Made by a program: the position numbers and the translations under genes. The notes beneath the pieces were generated by a model. The model saw only the letters and a program-made list of their open reading frames with translations. It was not told where the DNA came from and did not search any database. From Eubacteriaceae bacterium (GTDB lineage Bacteria; Bacillota; Clostridia; Lachnospirales; Lachnospiraceae), in assembly GCA_910574915.1 (NCBI GenBank), contig CAJTCR010000010.1:1-64000 (forward strand): DNA of 64,000 bases. Reading direction: 5' to 3'. Shown here piece by piece: positions 54,120-62,445 of the stretch; position 1 is the first letter of the stretch; each line of letters begins with the position of its first letter.

Positions 54120-54205
54120 AGCCTCTCCGGTCATACTATCTTTACAATGTTCAAGCAAGAACATTGCAGCGATAGATGTAAAGACTTTAATCAAATCAGG
54201 AGGCT
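54120..54205 (+). promoter_or_regulatory. Structured leader occluding the ribosome site of the SASP-like gene
   Basis: Three nested pairings: AGCCTC (54120-54125) with GAGGCT (54200-54205, overlapping the AGGAGG ribosome site), TCTTTAC (54139-54145) with GTAAAGA (54178-54184), and AATGTTC (54146-54152) with GAACATT (54159-54165). An alternative CTATC/GATAG pairing competes with the middle stem. Together they could switch translation on and off. Confidence 0.6.
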
Positions 54206-54212
54206 ATGAAAA

Positions 54213-54395
54213 ATGGCAAAGAACAAAACATCAAATGCAACAAACGCAAACAATGCAAACAACGCGAGCAATGCAAGCAACGCATCTAATGCATCCAATG
54301 CAAACAACAGCACAAACAGAGCAAGCAACGCAAGCAATGCTCAGAATGCTAAAAACCAGGCTTCTAACAAAGCTACAGACTGCCATACAAAATAA
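54213..54395 (+). CDS. Asn/Ala/Ser-rich SASP-like small protein (60 aa)
   Basis: Nearly the whole chain is a low-complexity run of NAN/NAS triplets (NASNASNASNAS) ending KATDCHTK. It resembles gamma-type or Clostridial Asn-rich small acid-soluble spore proteins, which serve as amino-acid stores, but the match is by composition only. ATG 54213 is nine bases after AGGAGG; ATG 54206 in another frame is too close. The structured leader and own terminator suggest an abundant, regulated transcript. Confidence 0.7.
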   Translation: MAKNKTSNATNANNANNASNASNASNASNANNSTNRASNASNAQNAKNQASNKATDCHTK

Positions 54396-54437
54396 TGATG
54401 GCAATCGCTCCTCAACTGAATAAACTGTAATAAACGA

Positions 54438-54492
54438 AGCAGCTCTGCACAAAAGAAACCATTCGTTTCTCTTGTACAGGGCTGTTTTGCTT
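54438..54492 (+). terminator. Terminator of the SASP-like gene
   Basis: A long stem (AGCTCTG..CAAAAGAAAC with GTTTCTCTTG..CAGGGCT) is followed by GTTTTGCTTT. Confidence 0.8.
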
Positions 54493-54532
54493 TGCAGTGC
54501 GGCATCACTGCAAGGCGCGAAATGGAGGAGCT

Positions 54533-54841
54533 ATGGATTTTGAACTGATTAAATGTAAGGATGCGCCTGCCTATTTATATCGGCGCGATGTGTTTTTTGT
54601 AGATTTGCGGGAGCCTTGGCAATACGCGCAGTATCACCTGGCTGGAGCATACAATTTTCCTTATGAGCATTTGCAGGAGTGGGAACACCGGCTGCCGAGA
54701 GGCAAAAAAATAATTTTTTACTGCGAACACGGCAATTTAAGCCTGATGGCGGCAAAACGCGTCAGCAGGCACGGGTATCAGGTCGCCGCGCTGCTTGGAG
54801 GAGTGCACTGCTTTTTAGAGAGGAATGCGAATATTCGATAA
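54533..54841 (+). CDS. Rhodanese-like sulfurtransferase (102 aa)
   Basis: A single rhodanese domain: FVDLREPWQYAQYHLAGAYNFP near residue 22 and the active-site Cys in IIFYCEHGNLS near 64, then the LLGGV end. Such domains carry persulfide sulfur. ATG 54533 follows GGAGGAG. Confidence 0.9.
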   Translation: MDFELIKCKDAPAYLYRRDVFFVDLREPWQYAQYHLAGAYNFPYEHLQEWEHRLPRGKKIIFYCEHGNLSLMAAKRVSRHGYQVAALLGGVHCFLERNANIR

Positions 54842-54848
54842 AATTTGA

Positions 54849-54877
54849 TTGACACCGTAAATCAGACAAGATAAGAT
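54849..54877 (+). promoter_or_regulatory. Sigma-A promoter for the methyltransferase operon
   Basis: -35 TTGACA (54849-54854), 17-bp spacer, -10 TAAGAT (54872-54877). Starts transcription about 35 bases before the methyltransferase ATG. Confidence 0.65.
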
Positions 54878-54913
54878 AATAGAAAACGAATCAGACGAGA
54901 CGATGGAGAAATT

Positions 54914-56077
54914 ATGCATACATTTGAATTGACAGCGCCGTGCCATTTTGGGCTGGAAGCGGTATTGAAAAAAGAAATCTATGATCTGGGATACGAGATT
55001 ACTAAGGTGGAAGACGGAAAAGTGACGTTTTTAGGAGACGCGCAGGCAGTTTGCCGTGCCAATCTGTTTTTGCGTACGGCAGAACGCGTCCTGCTGAAAG
55101 CGGGCAGCTTCCATGCGGTTACTTATGACGAACTGTTTGAGGGCGTCCGCGCCCTGCCGTGGGAAATATATCTGCCAAAGGATGCAAAATTCTGGGTAAC
55201 AAAGGCATCTTCGATTAAGAGCAAACTATTCAGCCCGTCGGATATCCAGCGCATTGTAAAAAAAGCGGTTGTGGAAAAAATGAAAGAATATTACGATATC
55301 GAGTGGTTTTCTGAGACGGGGGCGGCATATCCGATCCGCATCTTTTTGCTAAAGGATGAAGTATCGGTAACGATCGATACGACCGGGGAATCGCTGCACA
55401 AGCGCGGATACCGCACGATGAGCGGGCCGGCGCCGATCTCGGAGACGTTAGCGGCAGCACTTATACGGCTGACACCGTGGCATGGGGACAGGATCTTGGT
55501 AGACCCGTTTTGCGGCAGCGGTACCTTTCCGATCGAAGCGGCTATGATGGCGGCAAATATAGCGCCTGGCATTGACAGGGAATTTACCGCGCAGGAGTGG
55601 CAGAACCTGATTCGCAAAAAGGACTGGTATGAAGCGCTCGAGGAAGCGCAGGATCTGATTGACCGGAGTGCGGACGCTGATATCCAGGGGTATGACATCG
55701 ACGGGGATGTGCTGCACTGCGCACGTGAAAATGCAAAACGCGCAGGGGTCGGCCATATGATCCATTTTCAGAAAAGGGATATCAGCCAGTTGCGTCACCC
55801 GAAAAAATACGGGTTTGTGATTACCAATCCGCCGTATGGAGAGCGGATGGAAGAAAAACGCGATTTGCCGAAGCTGTATGAAAAGATCGGCGAGGCATAT
55901 CACAACCTGGATGCCTGGTCTTTGTACATAATTACCGGGTATGAAGAGGCGGAGCGTTATATTGGGCGCAAAGCGGATAAAAAGCGAAAAATCTATAACG
56001 GGATGTTAAAGACGAATTTTTATCAGTTTCTGGGGCCAAAGCCGCCAAAAAGGAAAAAGGAAACATGCACGAACTAA
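54914..56077 (+). CDS. THUMP-domain rRNA guanine-N2 methyltransferase-like protein (387 aa)
   Basis: An N-terminal ferredoxin-like/THUMP part (residues 1-160) precedes a class I SAM methyltransferase domain with LVDPFCGSGTFPIEAAM near 195, YDIDGDVL near 258 and the catalytic NPPYGER near 302. This is the RlmL/YpsC group that methylates 23S rRNA. Its end overlaps the next gene by 13 bases. Confidence 0.92.
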   Translation: MHTFELTAPCHFGLEAVLKKEIYDLGYEITKVEDGKVTFLGDAQAVCRANLFLRTAERVLLKAGSFHAVTYDELFEGVRALPWEIYLPKDAKFWVTKASSIKSKLFSPSDIQRIVKKAVVEKMKEYYDIEWFSETGAAYPIRIFLLKDEVSVTIDTTGESLHKRGYRTMSGPAPISETLAAALIRLTPWHGDRILVDPFCGSGTFPIEAAMMAANIAPGIDREFTAQEWQNLIRKKDWYEALEEAQDLIDRSADADIQGYDIDGDVLHCARENAKRAGVGHMIHFQKRDISQLRHPKKYGFVITNPPYGERMEEKRDLPKLYEKIGEAYHNLDAWSLYIITGYEEAERYIGRKADKKRKIYNGMLKTNFYQFLGPKPPKRKKETCTN

Positions 56078-57792
56078 AGCCTCGATGCGATAAAGGGTAC
56101 CTGCTGTTTGCAGCCATACTGACCGTGCTGGTAGGTTTAAAATTTATATACACCGGGCAGAGTTTTGCACAGGTTACACCGTCAGAAGGCGCAAACCTGC
56201 GCGCGCAGGACTGGGACTATGCCGTTACCTCGGATGTCAACGCAACGCTGCTTACCGTGATCGCGGATGGGCGGGAATATACAAATCTGAACGACGGTAT
56301 CTATATGGACGAACAGCGCAGAATTATGGTTCCTGCACAAATGATCCGGGATGCGTTCGATTGCAGCGCGCATTTGTATGATAACAGGCGGCTCGTTATC
56401 GAAAAAAAAGATGACATATTGGAATTTGAAGTGAATAAGGATTATTACATCAGGAATAAAGAAAAGCAGAAGCAGCCGCATACGATCGTGGAAAAAGACG
56501 GCAGGCTCTGCCTTCCGTTTGAAATCCTGGCAAAAGAACTCGGATATACGTATGGCTGGGATATTGAGACAAATACGCTTTCGGTACAGAGCATACCGTC
56601 TGCTGACGGCAGAAGCCTGCCATACCGGTATGACCTGAGGGAAAAAGGGCGCGCGCCCAAAGTCCGTGACCAGGGGCCTTATGGGACATGCTGGGCGTTT
56701 GCGTCTCTTACGGCATTAGAGTCGTCGCTGCTGCCCGAAGAAGAGCTGCTGCTTTCGGTAGACCATATGAATCAGAACAACAGCTTTACAAGCTCGTCCA
56801 AAGACGGCGGGCAGTATACGATGGCGATGGCTTATCTTGCCGCGTGGCAGGGGCCGGTCTATGAAGCAGACGACCCATACGGCGACGGCGTGACAGACCG
56901 CGCGCTGACGGCAGTCAGGCATGTGCAGGAAATGCAGATTATAGATGGGAAAAACCTGGATGGGATCAAAAAAGCGGTATTTCAGTACGGCGGGGTGGAA
57001 AGCTGTATCTATACGACGCTGCAAAGTGCGGACGGAGAGTCCGCAAGCTACAATCCAAAGACGAACGCCTATTGCTATCTGGGAGAGGAAAAGCCGAACC
57101 ATGATGTCGTAATTATCGGATGGGACGATCATTTTGCGCGCAGCAATTTCCGCACGCCGGTGGCGGACGACGGCGCGTTTATCTGTCAAAATAGCTGGGG
57201 AACGGCCTTTGGGGATGACGGCGTCTTTTATGTCTCTTATTATGATACGAATATCGGGATGCACAGCCTCGTATTTACGGAGATTGAGGAAAGCACGAAT
57301 TATGACAGAATCTACCAGGCGGACCTGTGCGGATGGGTCGGCCAGATGGGATATAAGAAAGAAAGCATCTACGGGGCAAACGTCTATACCGCAAAGTCTG
57401 AGGAGGATGTTGCGGCAGCGGGATTTTATACGACTGACCGTGATACGCGCTATAAAGTCTATCTTGTGCCGGAATTTACCGATCCAGATTCGCTAAACAA
57501 CCGGATACTTGTGGCACAGGGACAGTTTGCTTATGCAGGATACCACACGGTTCGCTTTGAGCAGTCGATCCGTATTGCGGCAGGCAGGAAGTTTGCGGTG
57601 GCAGTCTGGCTGTCTACGCCCAACGCGCTGCGCCCGATGGCGATTGAATATGCCGCTGACGAGCTGACAAGGCAGGTCGCGCTCGACGACGGCGAAGGCT
57701 ATATCAGCGCGCAGGGGACGAAATGGGCAGATGCAAAGGAAAAATTAAATTGCAATTTGTGTATTAAAGCATATACGCGCAAAGTAAGGTAA
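56065..57792 (+). CDS. Secreted C1-family (papain-like) cysteine peptidase (575 aa)
   Basis: A membrane/signal helix (residues 12-30), a copper-amine-oxidase N-terminal-like stalk domain (~55-170, with YMDEQRRIMVPAQMIRDAF), then a papain fold: catalytic Cys in GTCWAFA (~208), His in NHDVVIIGWDD (~346) and Asn in CQNSWG (~375). A C-terminal lectin-like strand-rich domain follows. It may cleave surface proteins or process peptides outside the cell. It sits with a cell-wall amidase in one operon. Confidence 0.9.
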   Translation: MHELKPRCDKGYLLFAAILTVLVGLKFIYTGQSFAQVTPSEGANLRAQDWDYAVTSDVNATLLTVIADGREYTNLNDGIYMDEQRRIMVPAQMIRDAFDCSAHLYDNRRLVIEKKDDILEFEVNKDYYIRNKEKQKQPHTIVEKDGRLCLPFEILAKELGYTYGWDIETNTLSVQSIPSADGRSLPYRYDLREKGRAPKVRDQGPYGTCWAFASLTALESSLLPEEELLLSVDHMNQNNSFTSSSKDGGQYTMAMAYLAAWQGPVYEADDPYGDGVTDRALTAVRHVQEMQIIDGKNLDGIKKAVFQYGGVESCIYTTLQSADGESASYNPKTNAYCYLGEEKPNHDVVIIGWDDHFARSNFRTPVADDGAFICQNSWGTAFGDDGVFYVSYYDTNIGMHSLVFTEIEESTNYDRIYQADLCGWVGQMGYKKESIYGANVYTAKSEEDVAAAGFYTTDRDTRYKVYLVPEFTDPDSLNNRILVAQGQFAYAGYHTVRFEQSIRIAAGRKFAVAVWLSTPNALRPMAIEYAADELTRQVALDDGEGYISAQGTKWADAKEKLNCNLCIKAYTRKVR

Positions 57793-57822
57793 GCGTCAAA
57801 GGAAATACTGAGGAGGAAAAGC

Positions 57823-59013
57823 ATGATGGAAAGGAGACTGGCACGCTTTACGGCATTTTTTACCTGTGCATGTTCTCTTTTTGCATACGTGGCGGTATGG
57901 TTTCTGCCCGTGCTGGAACAGCGGATTGCGGATTTCAGCGCGAGCATCCGCCAAGACCAGTTGGCGAGGGAAGAGCGCTATGCGATTCTGGAAAAGATGT
58001 CTGGACTGGAAATTATGGATTATAATACCCAGCAGGTACAAGAGCAGGCGGAAAAAGAAATGGAAGAGCAAAAAAAAGCCGTCTCAGAAGGCGAGAAGCC
58101 AAAGCCGAAAAAGGAAGAGGTGATCGTCATTACCCACCAGATGCAACTGGAGCTGCCGTCGGGCGCAGACGCTTCCAATGTGGAAATTATCCAAAACCAT
58201 GCGCTGCGCCAGATCAACATTCAGATTCCAGGTGCGGATGAAAACTATATTTACGATTATATGGTGCTTGGTGAAAGTGAGGATCTGGAAAGCCTGAACT
58301 ATACAAGCACGGCTGGAAGCGGTACAGTGGCGCTGACGACGGACAAGGTCGTGGAAGCGGAGTACAGCTTCGACAAGGATTACTTATATCTGGATTTTCT
58401 TTCTCCGAGAGAGATCCATGACCGGATTGTTGTTGTGGACGCAGGACACGGCGGCGGTGCGCCGGGCGCGGTGTCAGGCAGCCAGTATGAAAAGAATATT
58501 ACGCTTGCAATCGTGCAACAGATTAAGGCGCTGTTTGACGATGCGGACGATAAAGAAATCGGCGTCTATTATACAAGGATGGATGATTCAAACCCGTCTC
58601 TTTCCGAGAGGGTCAGCCTGGCAAACCAGTTAGAGGCGGATTTGTTTGTAAGCGTGCACATTAATTCGCTCAAAGGAAATACGCAGGTAGAAGGCGTAGA
58701 AGTGCTGTATGATGAGCTGGCGCCGGATACGGCATTTGATACAAAGGATTTTGCGCAGATTTGCCTGGACGAAGAAGTAGCGGCATTAGGCGCAAAGAAA
58801 AGAAGGTTAATAGATGGAAATAAAATCTATATTATACGAAATTCCAATGCTCCTGCCGCACTCGTTGAGGTTGGCTTTATGAACAATCCCACGGAGCTTT
58901 CAAGGCTGACAGACCCGTCATACCAGCGCAAGGCAGCGCAGGGAATCTACAACGCGCTTTTAAAGTCGCTTGACCGGCTGGATCAGATAGATAATAATAA
59001 AAATAATAAATAA
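57823..59013 (+). CDS. N-acetylmuramoyl-L-alanine amidase, Amidase_3 (396 aa)
   Basis: An N-terminal membrane anchor (FTCACSLFAYVAVWFLPVL), a coiled-coil/linker region (Glu/Lys-rich, residues ~65-105) and a small strand domain precede the zinc amidase: DAGHGGGAPGA (~206), a Glu in SQYEKN (~223), VSVHINS (~278) and catalytic Glu in LVEVGFM (~349). The enzyme cuts the peptide from peptidoglycan glycan strands. Two ATG codons compete for the start (57823, 57826). Confidence 0.92.
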   Translation: MMERRLARFTAFFTCACSLFAYVAVWFLPVLEQRIADFSASIRQDQLAREERYAILEKMSGLEIMDYNTQQVQEQAEKEMEEQKKAVSEGEKPKPKKEEVIVITHQMQLELPSGADASNVEIIQNHALRQINIQIPGADENYIYDYMVLGESEDLESLNYTSTAGSGTVALTTDKVVEAEYSFDKDYLYLDFLSPREIHDRIVVVDAGHGGGAPGAVSGSQYEKNITLAIVQQIKALFDDADDKEIGVYYTRMDDSNPSLSERVSLANQLEADLFVSVHINSLKGNTQVEGVEVLYDELAPDTAFDTKDFAQICLDEEVAALGAKKRRLIDGNKIYIIRNSNAPAALVEVGFMNNPTELSRLTDPSYQRKAAQGIYNALLKSLDRLDQIDNNKNNK

Positions 59014-59071
59014 AATACATCATACATCACATACATCAGTTCAAAGGGAAAAACAAACAGGAGGATATAGG

Positions 59072-59680
59072 ATGGCACAGAGAATTATTTTTGCAACCGC
59101 AAACCAGGGCAAAATGAAAGAAATCAGGCAGATTCTGGATGGATGCGGCATGGAAATCCTGTCAATGAAGGAAGCAGGGATTGAGGCAGAGGTGATAGAA
59201 AACGGCGCGACTTTTGAAGAAAACGCATGTATCAAAGCTGCCGAAATCGCCAGGCTGGTACCAGACGACATTGTCCTGGCGGATGATTCGGGGCTTGAGA
59301 TTGATTATCTGAATAAAGAGCCAGGCATTTATTCGGCACGCTATCTTGGAGAGACGACTTCTTATGATGTGAAAAACCAGACGTTGCTCTATCGCCTGAC
59401 CGGTGTGGAAAAAGAACGTCGAAGTGCCCGGTTTGTATGTGCGATGGCAGCGGCAGTGCCTGGCAGCAGCGCGGTTATTACGACAAGAGGTACGATTGAA
59501 GGATATATTGGATGGCAGATGTCGGGTGCCAATGGTTTTGGCTATGATCCGATCTTTTATCTGGATGCATATGGATGTTCTACGGCGGAGCTTTCTATGG
59601 AACAAAAAAATGAATTGAGCCATAGGGGGAATGCACTGCGTGCTATGAAGAAGGAATTGCAAAAAAGAGGGATATTGTAG
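59072..59680 (+). CDS. rdgB: XTP/dITP diphosphatase, RdgB/HAM1 type (202 aa)
   Basis: ATANQGKMKEI near residue 8, FEENACIKA near 49, ADDSGLEIDYLN near 70 and GYDPIF near 152 are diagnostic. It hydrolyses non-canonical purine triphosphates to keep them from DNA. GGAGG precedes the ATG. Confidence 0.93.
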   Translation: MAQRIIFATANQGKMKEIRQILDGCGMEILSMKEAGIEAEVIENGATFEENACIKAAEIARLVPDDIVLADDSGLEIDYLNKEPGIYSARYLGETTSYDVKNQTLLYRLTGVEKERRSARFVCAMAAAVPGSSAVITTRGTIEGYIGWQMSGANGFGYDPIFYLDAYGCSTAELSMEQKNELSHRGNALRAMKKELQKRGIL

Positions 59681-59696
59681 GGGGCATGACAGTTTC

Positions 59697-60040
59697 TAGT
59701 ATTACAGTGAACAGGGTTCGAATTATTTGGGTGAAATTTGATTAAGGGTTGCTTTTTTTACAGGGAGGGACGCCAGGAGAGAGGATGAGCACACCCTGGC
59801 TGCGTCCGTTCCAGAATGTTAAGAATCCCTAGGTATCCTGCTGCTATGTTGTGGCTGTGTCCGGTCGCGGCACCTAGTTCGCTGCCTGCTGGCAGCTAAA
59901 GGTGCCGCTTGGCTGCGCCCCTGGTTTTCCAGCAGGATACCAAGGGTTTCTAAACATTCCTCCAAAGCCGCCGCCAGGGTGTGCCCATCCTCTCTCCTGG
60001 CTGTTTTTCGTAAATGTTACTGAAACAAATTTCATATATA
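59697..60040 (+). repeat. Structured palindromic repeat, copy G
   Basis: Outer end has CTAGTATTACAGTGAACAG, as in copy E, then a diverged stretch and AGGGAGGGACGCC. The arms are partly mismatched (AGAATCCCT against AGGGTTTCT), so this is a somewhat decayed copy. First half of a head-to-head pair with copy H. Confidence 0.88.
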
Positions 60041-60124
60041 TAGGTTGTTTTGCTTGCTGAAGCACTACAGTAAACAGAACAATCATATGATATAATAAAA
60101 TCCAAGTTGCTTTCACATAGTACA

Positions 60125-60443
60125 ACCATATCGAGCTTGTTTTCGTAACACTTACAAAGAGCAGCCGGGAGAGCGGATGTGCCTCCTCTGGCGGCGGCTT
60201 TGGAAGAATGATTAGAAGCCCTTGGTATCCTGCTGGAAAACCAGGGGCGCAGCCAAGCGGCACCTTTAGCTGCCAGCAGGCAGCGAACTAGGTGGCGCGA
60301 CCGGACACAGCCACAGCGTAACAGCAGGATACTTAGGGATTCTTAACATTCTGGAACGGACGCAGCCAGAGGAGGCACATCCGCTCTTCCGGCGTCCCTT
60401 CCTGTAAAAAATTACCAAAGCAATTCAAATTTGTTCGCTGTAG
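60125..60443 (-). repeat. Structured palindromic repeat, copy H
   Basis: Inverted partner of copy G. Inner flank CCATATCGAGCTTGTTTTCG; outer end GGCGTCCCTTCCTGTAAAAA and TTTGTTCGCTGTAG. The 59681-60484 interval otherwise holds no gene. Confidence 0.9.
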
Positions 60444-60484
60444 CCAGGCGCAAAAAAAGCATAAAAATAGGGGAGACAGAAGGA

Positions 60485-60964
60485 ATGAAAACTCTGATTA
60501 TAAGTGACACACATGGAATACAAAAAAATATGGACTGGGTATTCGCACACGAACGCCCGTTTGCACAGGTCATCCATTTGGGAGACATTGAAGGAGACGA
60601 AGACTATTTGGAGGCTGCTGCCGGCTGTCCGGTCGCGGCCGTGCGCGGAAATAACGACTATTTTTCAGATCTTTTGCAGGAGCAGATGATCGAGATAGAG
60701 GGAAAGCAGATCTTTCTCACGCATGGACATTATTATTATGTCGCAGCAGGCGTGGAACATCTGATGAAAGAAGCGAAGGGCAGAGGTGCGGACATCGTAA
60801 TGTTTGGGCATACGCACCGTCCGCTGATCCGCAGGGAAGGAAATCTGTACGTAATCAATCCGGGCAGCCTTTCTTATCCTAGGCAGGAGGGCAGAAAACC
60901 GTCTTATATCGTGATGGAAACAGGGTTTTGTGAGCAGCCAAAATTTTTTTTGAAATTTCTTTAA
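60485..60964 (+). CDS. YfcE/MJ0936-type metallophosphoesterase (159 aa)
   Basis: Calcineurin-like phosphoesterase with LIISDTHG, LGDIEGDED, VRGNNDY, LTHGHYYY and FGHTHRP metal-binding motifs and an INPGS end. The family hydrolyses phosphodiesters. ATG 60485 follows GAAGGA; the frame upstream crosses the edge of repeat H. Confidence 0.92.
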   Translation: MKTLIISDTHGIQKNMDWVFAHERPFAQVIHLGDIEGDEDYLEAAAGCPVAAVRGNNDYFSDLLQEQMIEIEGKQIFLTHGHYYYVAAGVEHLMKEAKGRGADIVMFGHTHRPLIRREGNLYVINPGSLSYPRQEGRKPSYIVMETGFCEQPKFFLKFL

Positions 60965-60971
60965 AAAAGTG

Positions 60972-61000
60972 TTGACATTTTGGAAAGACTAGGGTATACT
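60972..61000 (+). promoter_or_regulatory. Promoter of the tRNA cluster
   Basis: -35 TTGACA (60972-60977), 17-bp spacer, -10 TATACT (60995-61000), about 38 bases before the first tRNA. Confidence 0.88.
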
Positions 61001-61037
61001 TTATCTTGCGTTCGGGAGAACAGAAAAGTAAACACAG

Positions 61038-61112
61038 CGGGGTGTGGCTCAGCTTGGCTAGAGCGCCTGGTTTGGGACCAGGAGGCCGCAGGTTCGAATC
61101 CTGTCACCCCGA
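61038..61112 (+). tRNA. tRNA-Pro (TGG)
   Basis: Acceptor CGGGGTG/CACCCCG, anticodon stem CCTGG/CCAGG with loop TTTGGGA giving TGG, T-loop GTTCGAATC. No encoded CCA. Confidence 0.96.
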
Positions 61113-61127
61113 TCGTTACAAAAATAT

Positions 61128-61198
61128 GCGGGTGTAGTTCAATGGTAGAACACCAGCCTTCCAAGCTGGATACGTGGGTTCGATTCCCATCACCCGCT
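61128..61198 (+). tRNA. tRNA-Gly (TCC)
   Basis: Acceptor GCGGGTG/CACCCGC, anticodon loop CTTCCAA giving TCC, T-loop GTTCGATTC. Confidence 0.96.
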
Positions 61199-61231
61199 TT
61201 GTCATGTCAAATGACAGCTTCACGAATGTTT

Positions 61232-61305
<74 letters not shown>

Positions 61306-61310
61306 TTATG

Positions 61311-61384
61311 GTGGGTATAGCGCAGTTGGTTAGCGCGCCAGATTGTGGCTCTGGAGGCCCAGGGTTCAAATCCCTGTATCCACC
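61311..61384 (+). tRNA. tRNA-His (GTG)
   Basis: Acceptor GTGGGTA/TATCCAC, anticodon loop TTGTGGC giving GTG. The base before the acceptor is G (61310) opposite discriminator C, as expected for tRNA-His. Confidence 0.96.
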
Positions 61385-61466
61385 CTTTGCGTTACAAAAA
61401 GCAGCCATACGGATTGGGACAAGCATTGTTCCAAAGAAGGCTGTGATACGCAGAAGTACAAGTTAA

Positions 61467-61538
61467 TGGGCTATCGCCAAGCGGTAAGGCACAGGACTTT
61501 GACTCCTGCATTCACCAGTTCGAATCTGGTTAGCCCAG
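61467..61538 (+). tRNA. tRNA-Gln (TTG)
   Basis: Acceptor TGGGCTA/TAGCCCA, anticodon loop CTTTGAC giving TTG. Preceded by a spacer of about 80 bases without a gene. Confidence 0.95.
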
Positions 61539-61559
61539 TTTCGGAGTTTTATCATGTAT

Positions 61560-61632
61560 GGGATACTAGCTCAGTTGGTAGAGCACTTGACTTTTAATCA
61601 AGTTGTCGGGGGTTCGAATCCCCCGTGTCTCA
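61560..61632 (+). tRNA. tRNA-Lys (TTT)
   Basis: Acceptor GGGATAC/GTGTCTC with wobble pairs, anticodon loop CTTTTAA giving TTT, T-loop GTTCGAATC. Confidence 0.95.
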
Positions 61633-61680
61633 TTAAGCAGTACTGATCCGAACAATTAAAAATTTTTAGAGCAATATCAG

Positions 61681-61727
61681 AGCAGTGGTTTTGTCTGTTA
61701 ATTACAGATAATAACCGCTTTTTTTTG
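61681..61727 (+). terminator. Terminator of the tRNA cluster
   Basis: AGTGGTT pairs with AACCGCT (one G-U), loop of ~30 bases with inner CTGT/ACAG, then a run of T residues. Confidence 0.7.
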
Positions 61728-61802
61728 TATTTAAAGATTTTACAAATTCAGCCTGTAAATAAGCAGTAAGCCCCGGATATAGAAATATCCGGGGAGGAAG
61801 AG

Positions 61803-62180
61803 TTACTGCTGGATTTTCGAAAGGAGGGCATCTTGCAGCACCTGGGAAAAGTTTATGCCCATTGCTATGGCACGGTCATTTAGCCAGGACGGTATGGTCA
61901 GGGTCTTTTTTATAGCTTTTGTACATTTGTATTGGTTGATATCGCAGGATACCAGAGAAGAAAACCCGTCTTTGGCATGAAGTGCAGAAATATCCGAAGG
62001 AGTTGCAAGTGCCTTATCCTGTTCTAGCATAGTGAGAAGATAGGCTGATAGTGCTTCCTGCGCTGCCTCCATCGCTTCGGTGATGGAAGTTCCGTAAGTA
62101 TGGCAGCCCTGTAGATCAGGAAATTCAACCCAGTAAGACGTATCTTCTTTATGAAAAATAGCAGGGTAAACAAACAGCAT
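61803..62180 (-). CDS. hicB: HicB-type antitoxin (125 aa)
   Basis: An N-terminal HicB RNase-H-like fold (MLFVYPAIFHKEDTSYWVEFPDLQGCHTYG) and a C-terminal ribbon-helix-helix-like segment (KTLTIPSWLNDRAIAMGINFSQVLQDAL). It neutralises HicA and represses the operon. GGAGG lies before the ATG at 62180. A 10-bp hairpin (CCCCGGATAT, 61771-61794) lies just past its stop. Confidence 0.92.
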   Translation of the reverse strand: MLFVYPAIFHKEDTSYWVEFPDLQGCHTYGTSITEAMEAAQEALSAYLLTMLEQDKALATPSDISALHAKDGFSSLVSCDINQYKCTKAIKKTLTIPSWLNDRAIAMGINFSQVLQDALLSKIQQ

Positions 62181-62218
62181 AATAATAACCTCCTTAATAT
62201 ATATTTCAGGAGACTGAG

Positions 62219-62395
62219 CTATTTCAGCCCAGTCTCCTTTAGAATAGCGTTAAGTAAGCCGGCAGGAACATCCTTACCATGAATGGGGACTACTGTAGTC
62301 TGTCCATTTTTTTGAAGAACATGATGGCTGCCATTGATACGCACGATATCCCATCCATTTTTCTTCAAAAGTTTTAATAGGTCTTTATCTTTCAT
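62219..62395 (-). CDS. hicA: HicA-type mRNA interferase toxin (58 aa)
   Basis: Translation of the minus strand gives MKDKDLLKLLKKNGWDI, then RINGSHHVLQKNG, TTVVPIHGKDV and LLNAILKETGLK. The conserved catalytic His is in the SHHVL segment. HicA is a double-stranded-RNA-binding-domain RNase that cleaves mRNA. AAGGAGG precedes the ATG at 62395. It is upstream of hicB, 38 bases apart. Its last codons form a 12-bp palindrome (62208-62236) that could limit read-through or affect hicB translation. Confidence 0.92.
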   Translation of the reverse strand: MKDKDLLKLLKKNGWDIVRINGSHHVLQKNGQTTVVPIHGKDVPAGLLNAILKETGLK

Positions 62396-62416
62396 GTACT
62401 GCCTCCTTACACAAAT

Positions 62417-62445
62417 AGTATAACACGTACGGCACGTATATTCAA
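62417..62445 (-). promoter_or_regulatory. hicAB promoter with candidate operator
   Basis: On the minus strand: -35 TTGAAT (62445-62440), 17-bp spacer, -10 TATACT (62422-62417). The spacer holds two ACGT half-sites (ACGTGCCGTACGT), a plausible HicB autorepression site. Confidence 0.65.

Noticed and set aside
54206-54289. 27-codon frame starting at ATG 54206 in the SASP-like gene
   Set aside because: The ATG is only two bases from AGGAGG; the in-frame ATG at 54213 has proper spacing and gives the recognisable Asn-rich product.
2922-60443. The scattered palindromic repeats as a CRISPR array
   Set aside because: Copies are ~250-300 bp, far apart, inverted relative to each other and without regular spacers or cas genes.
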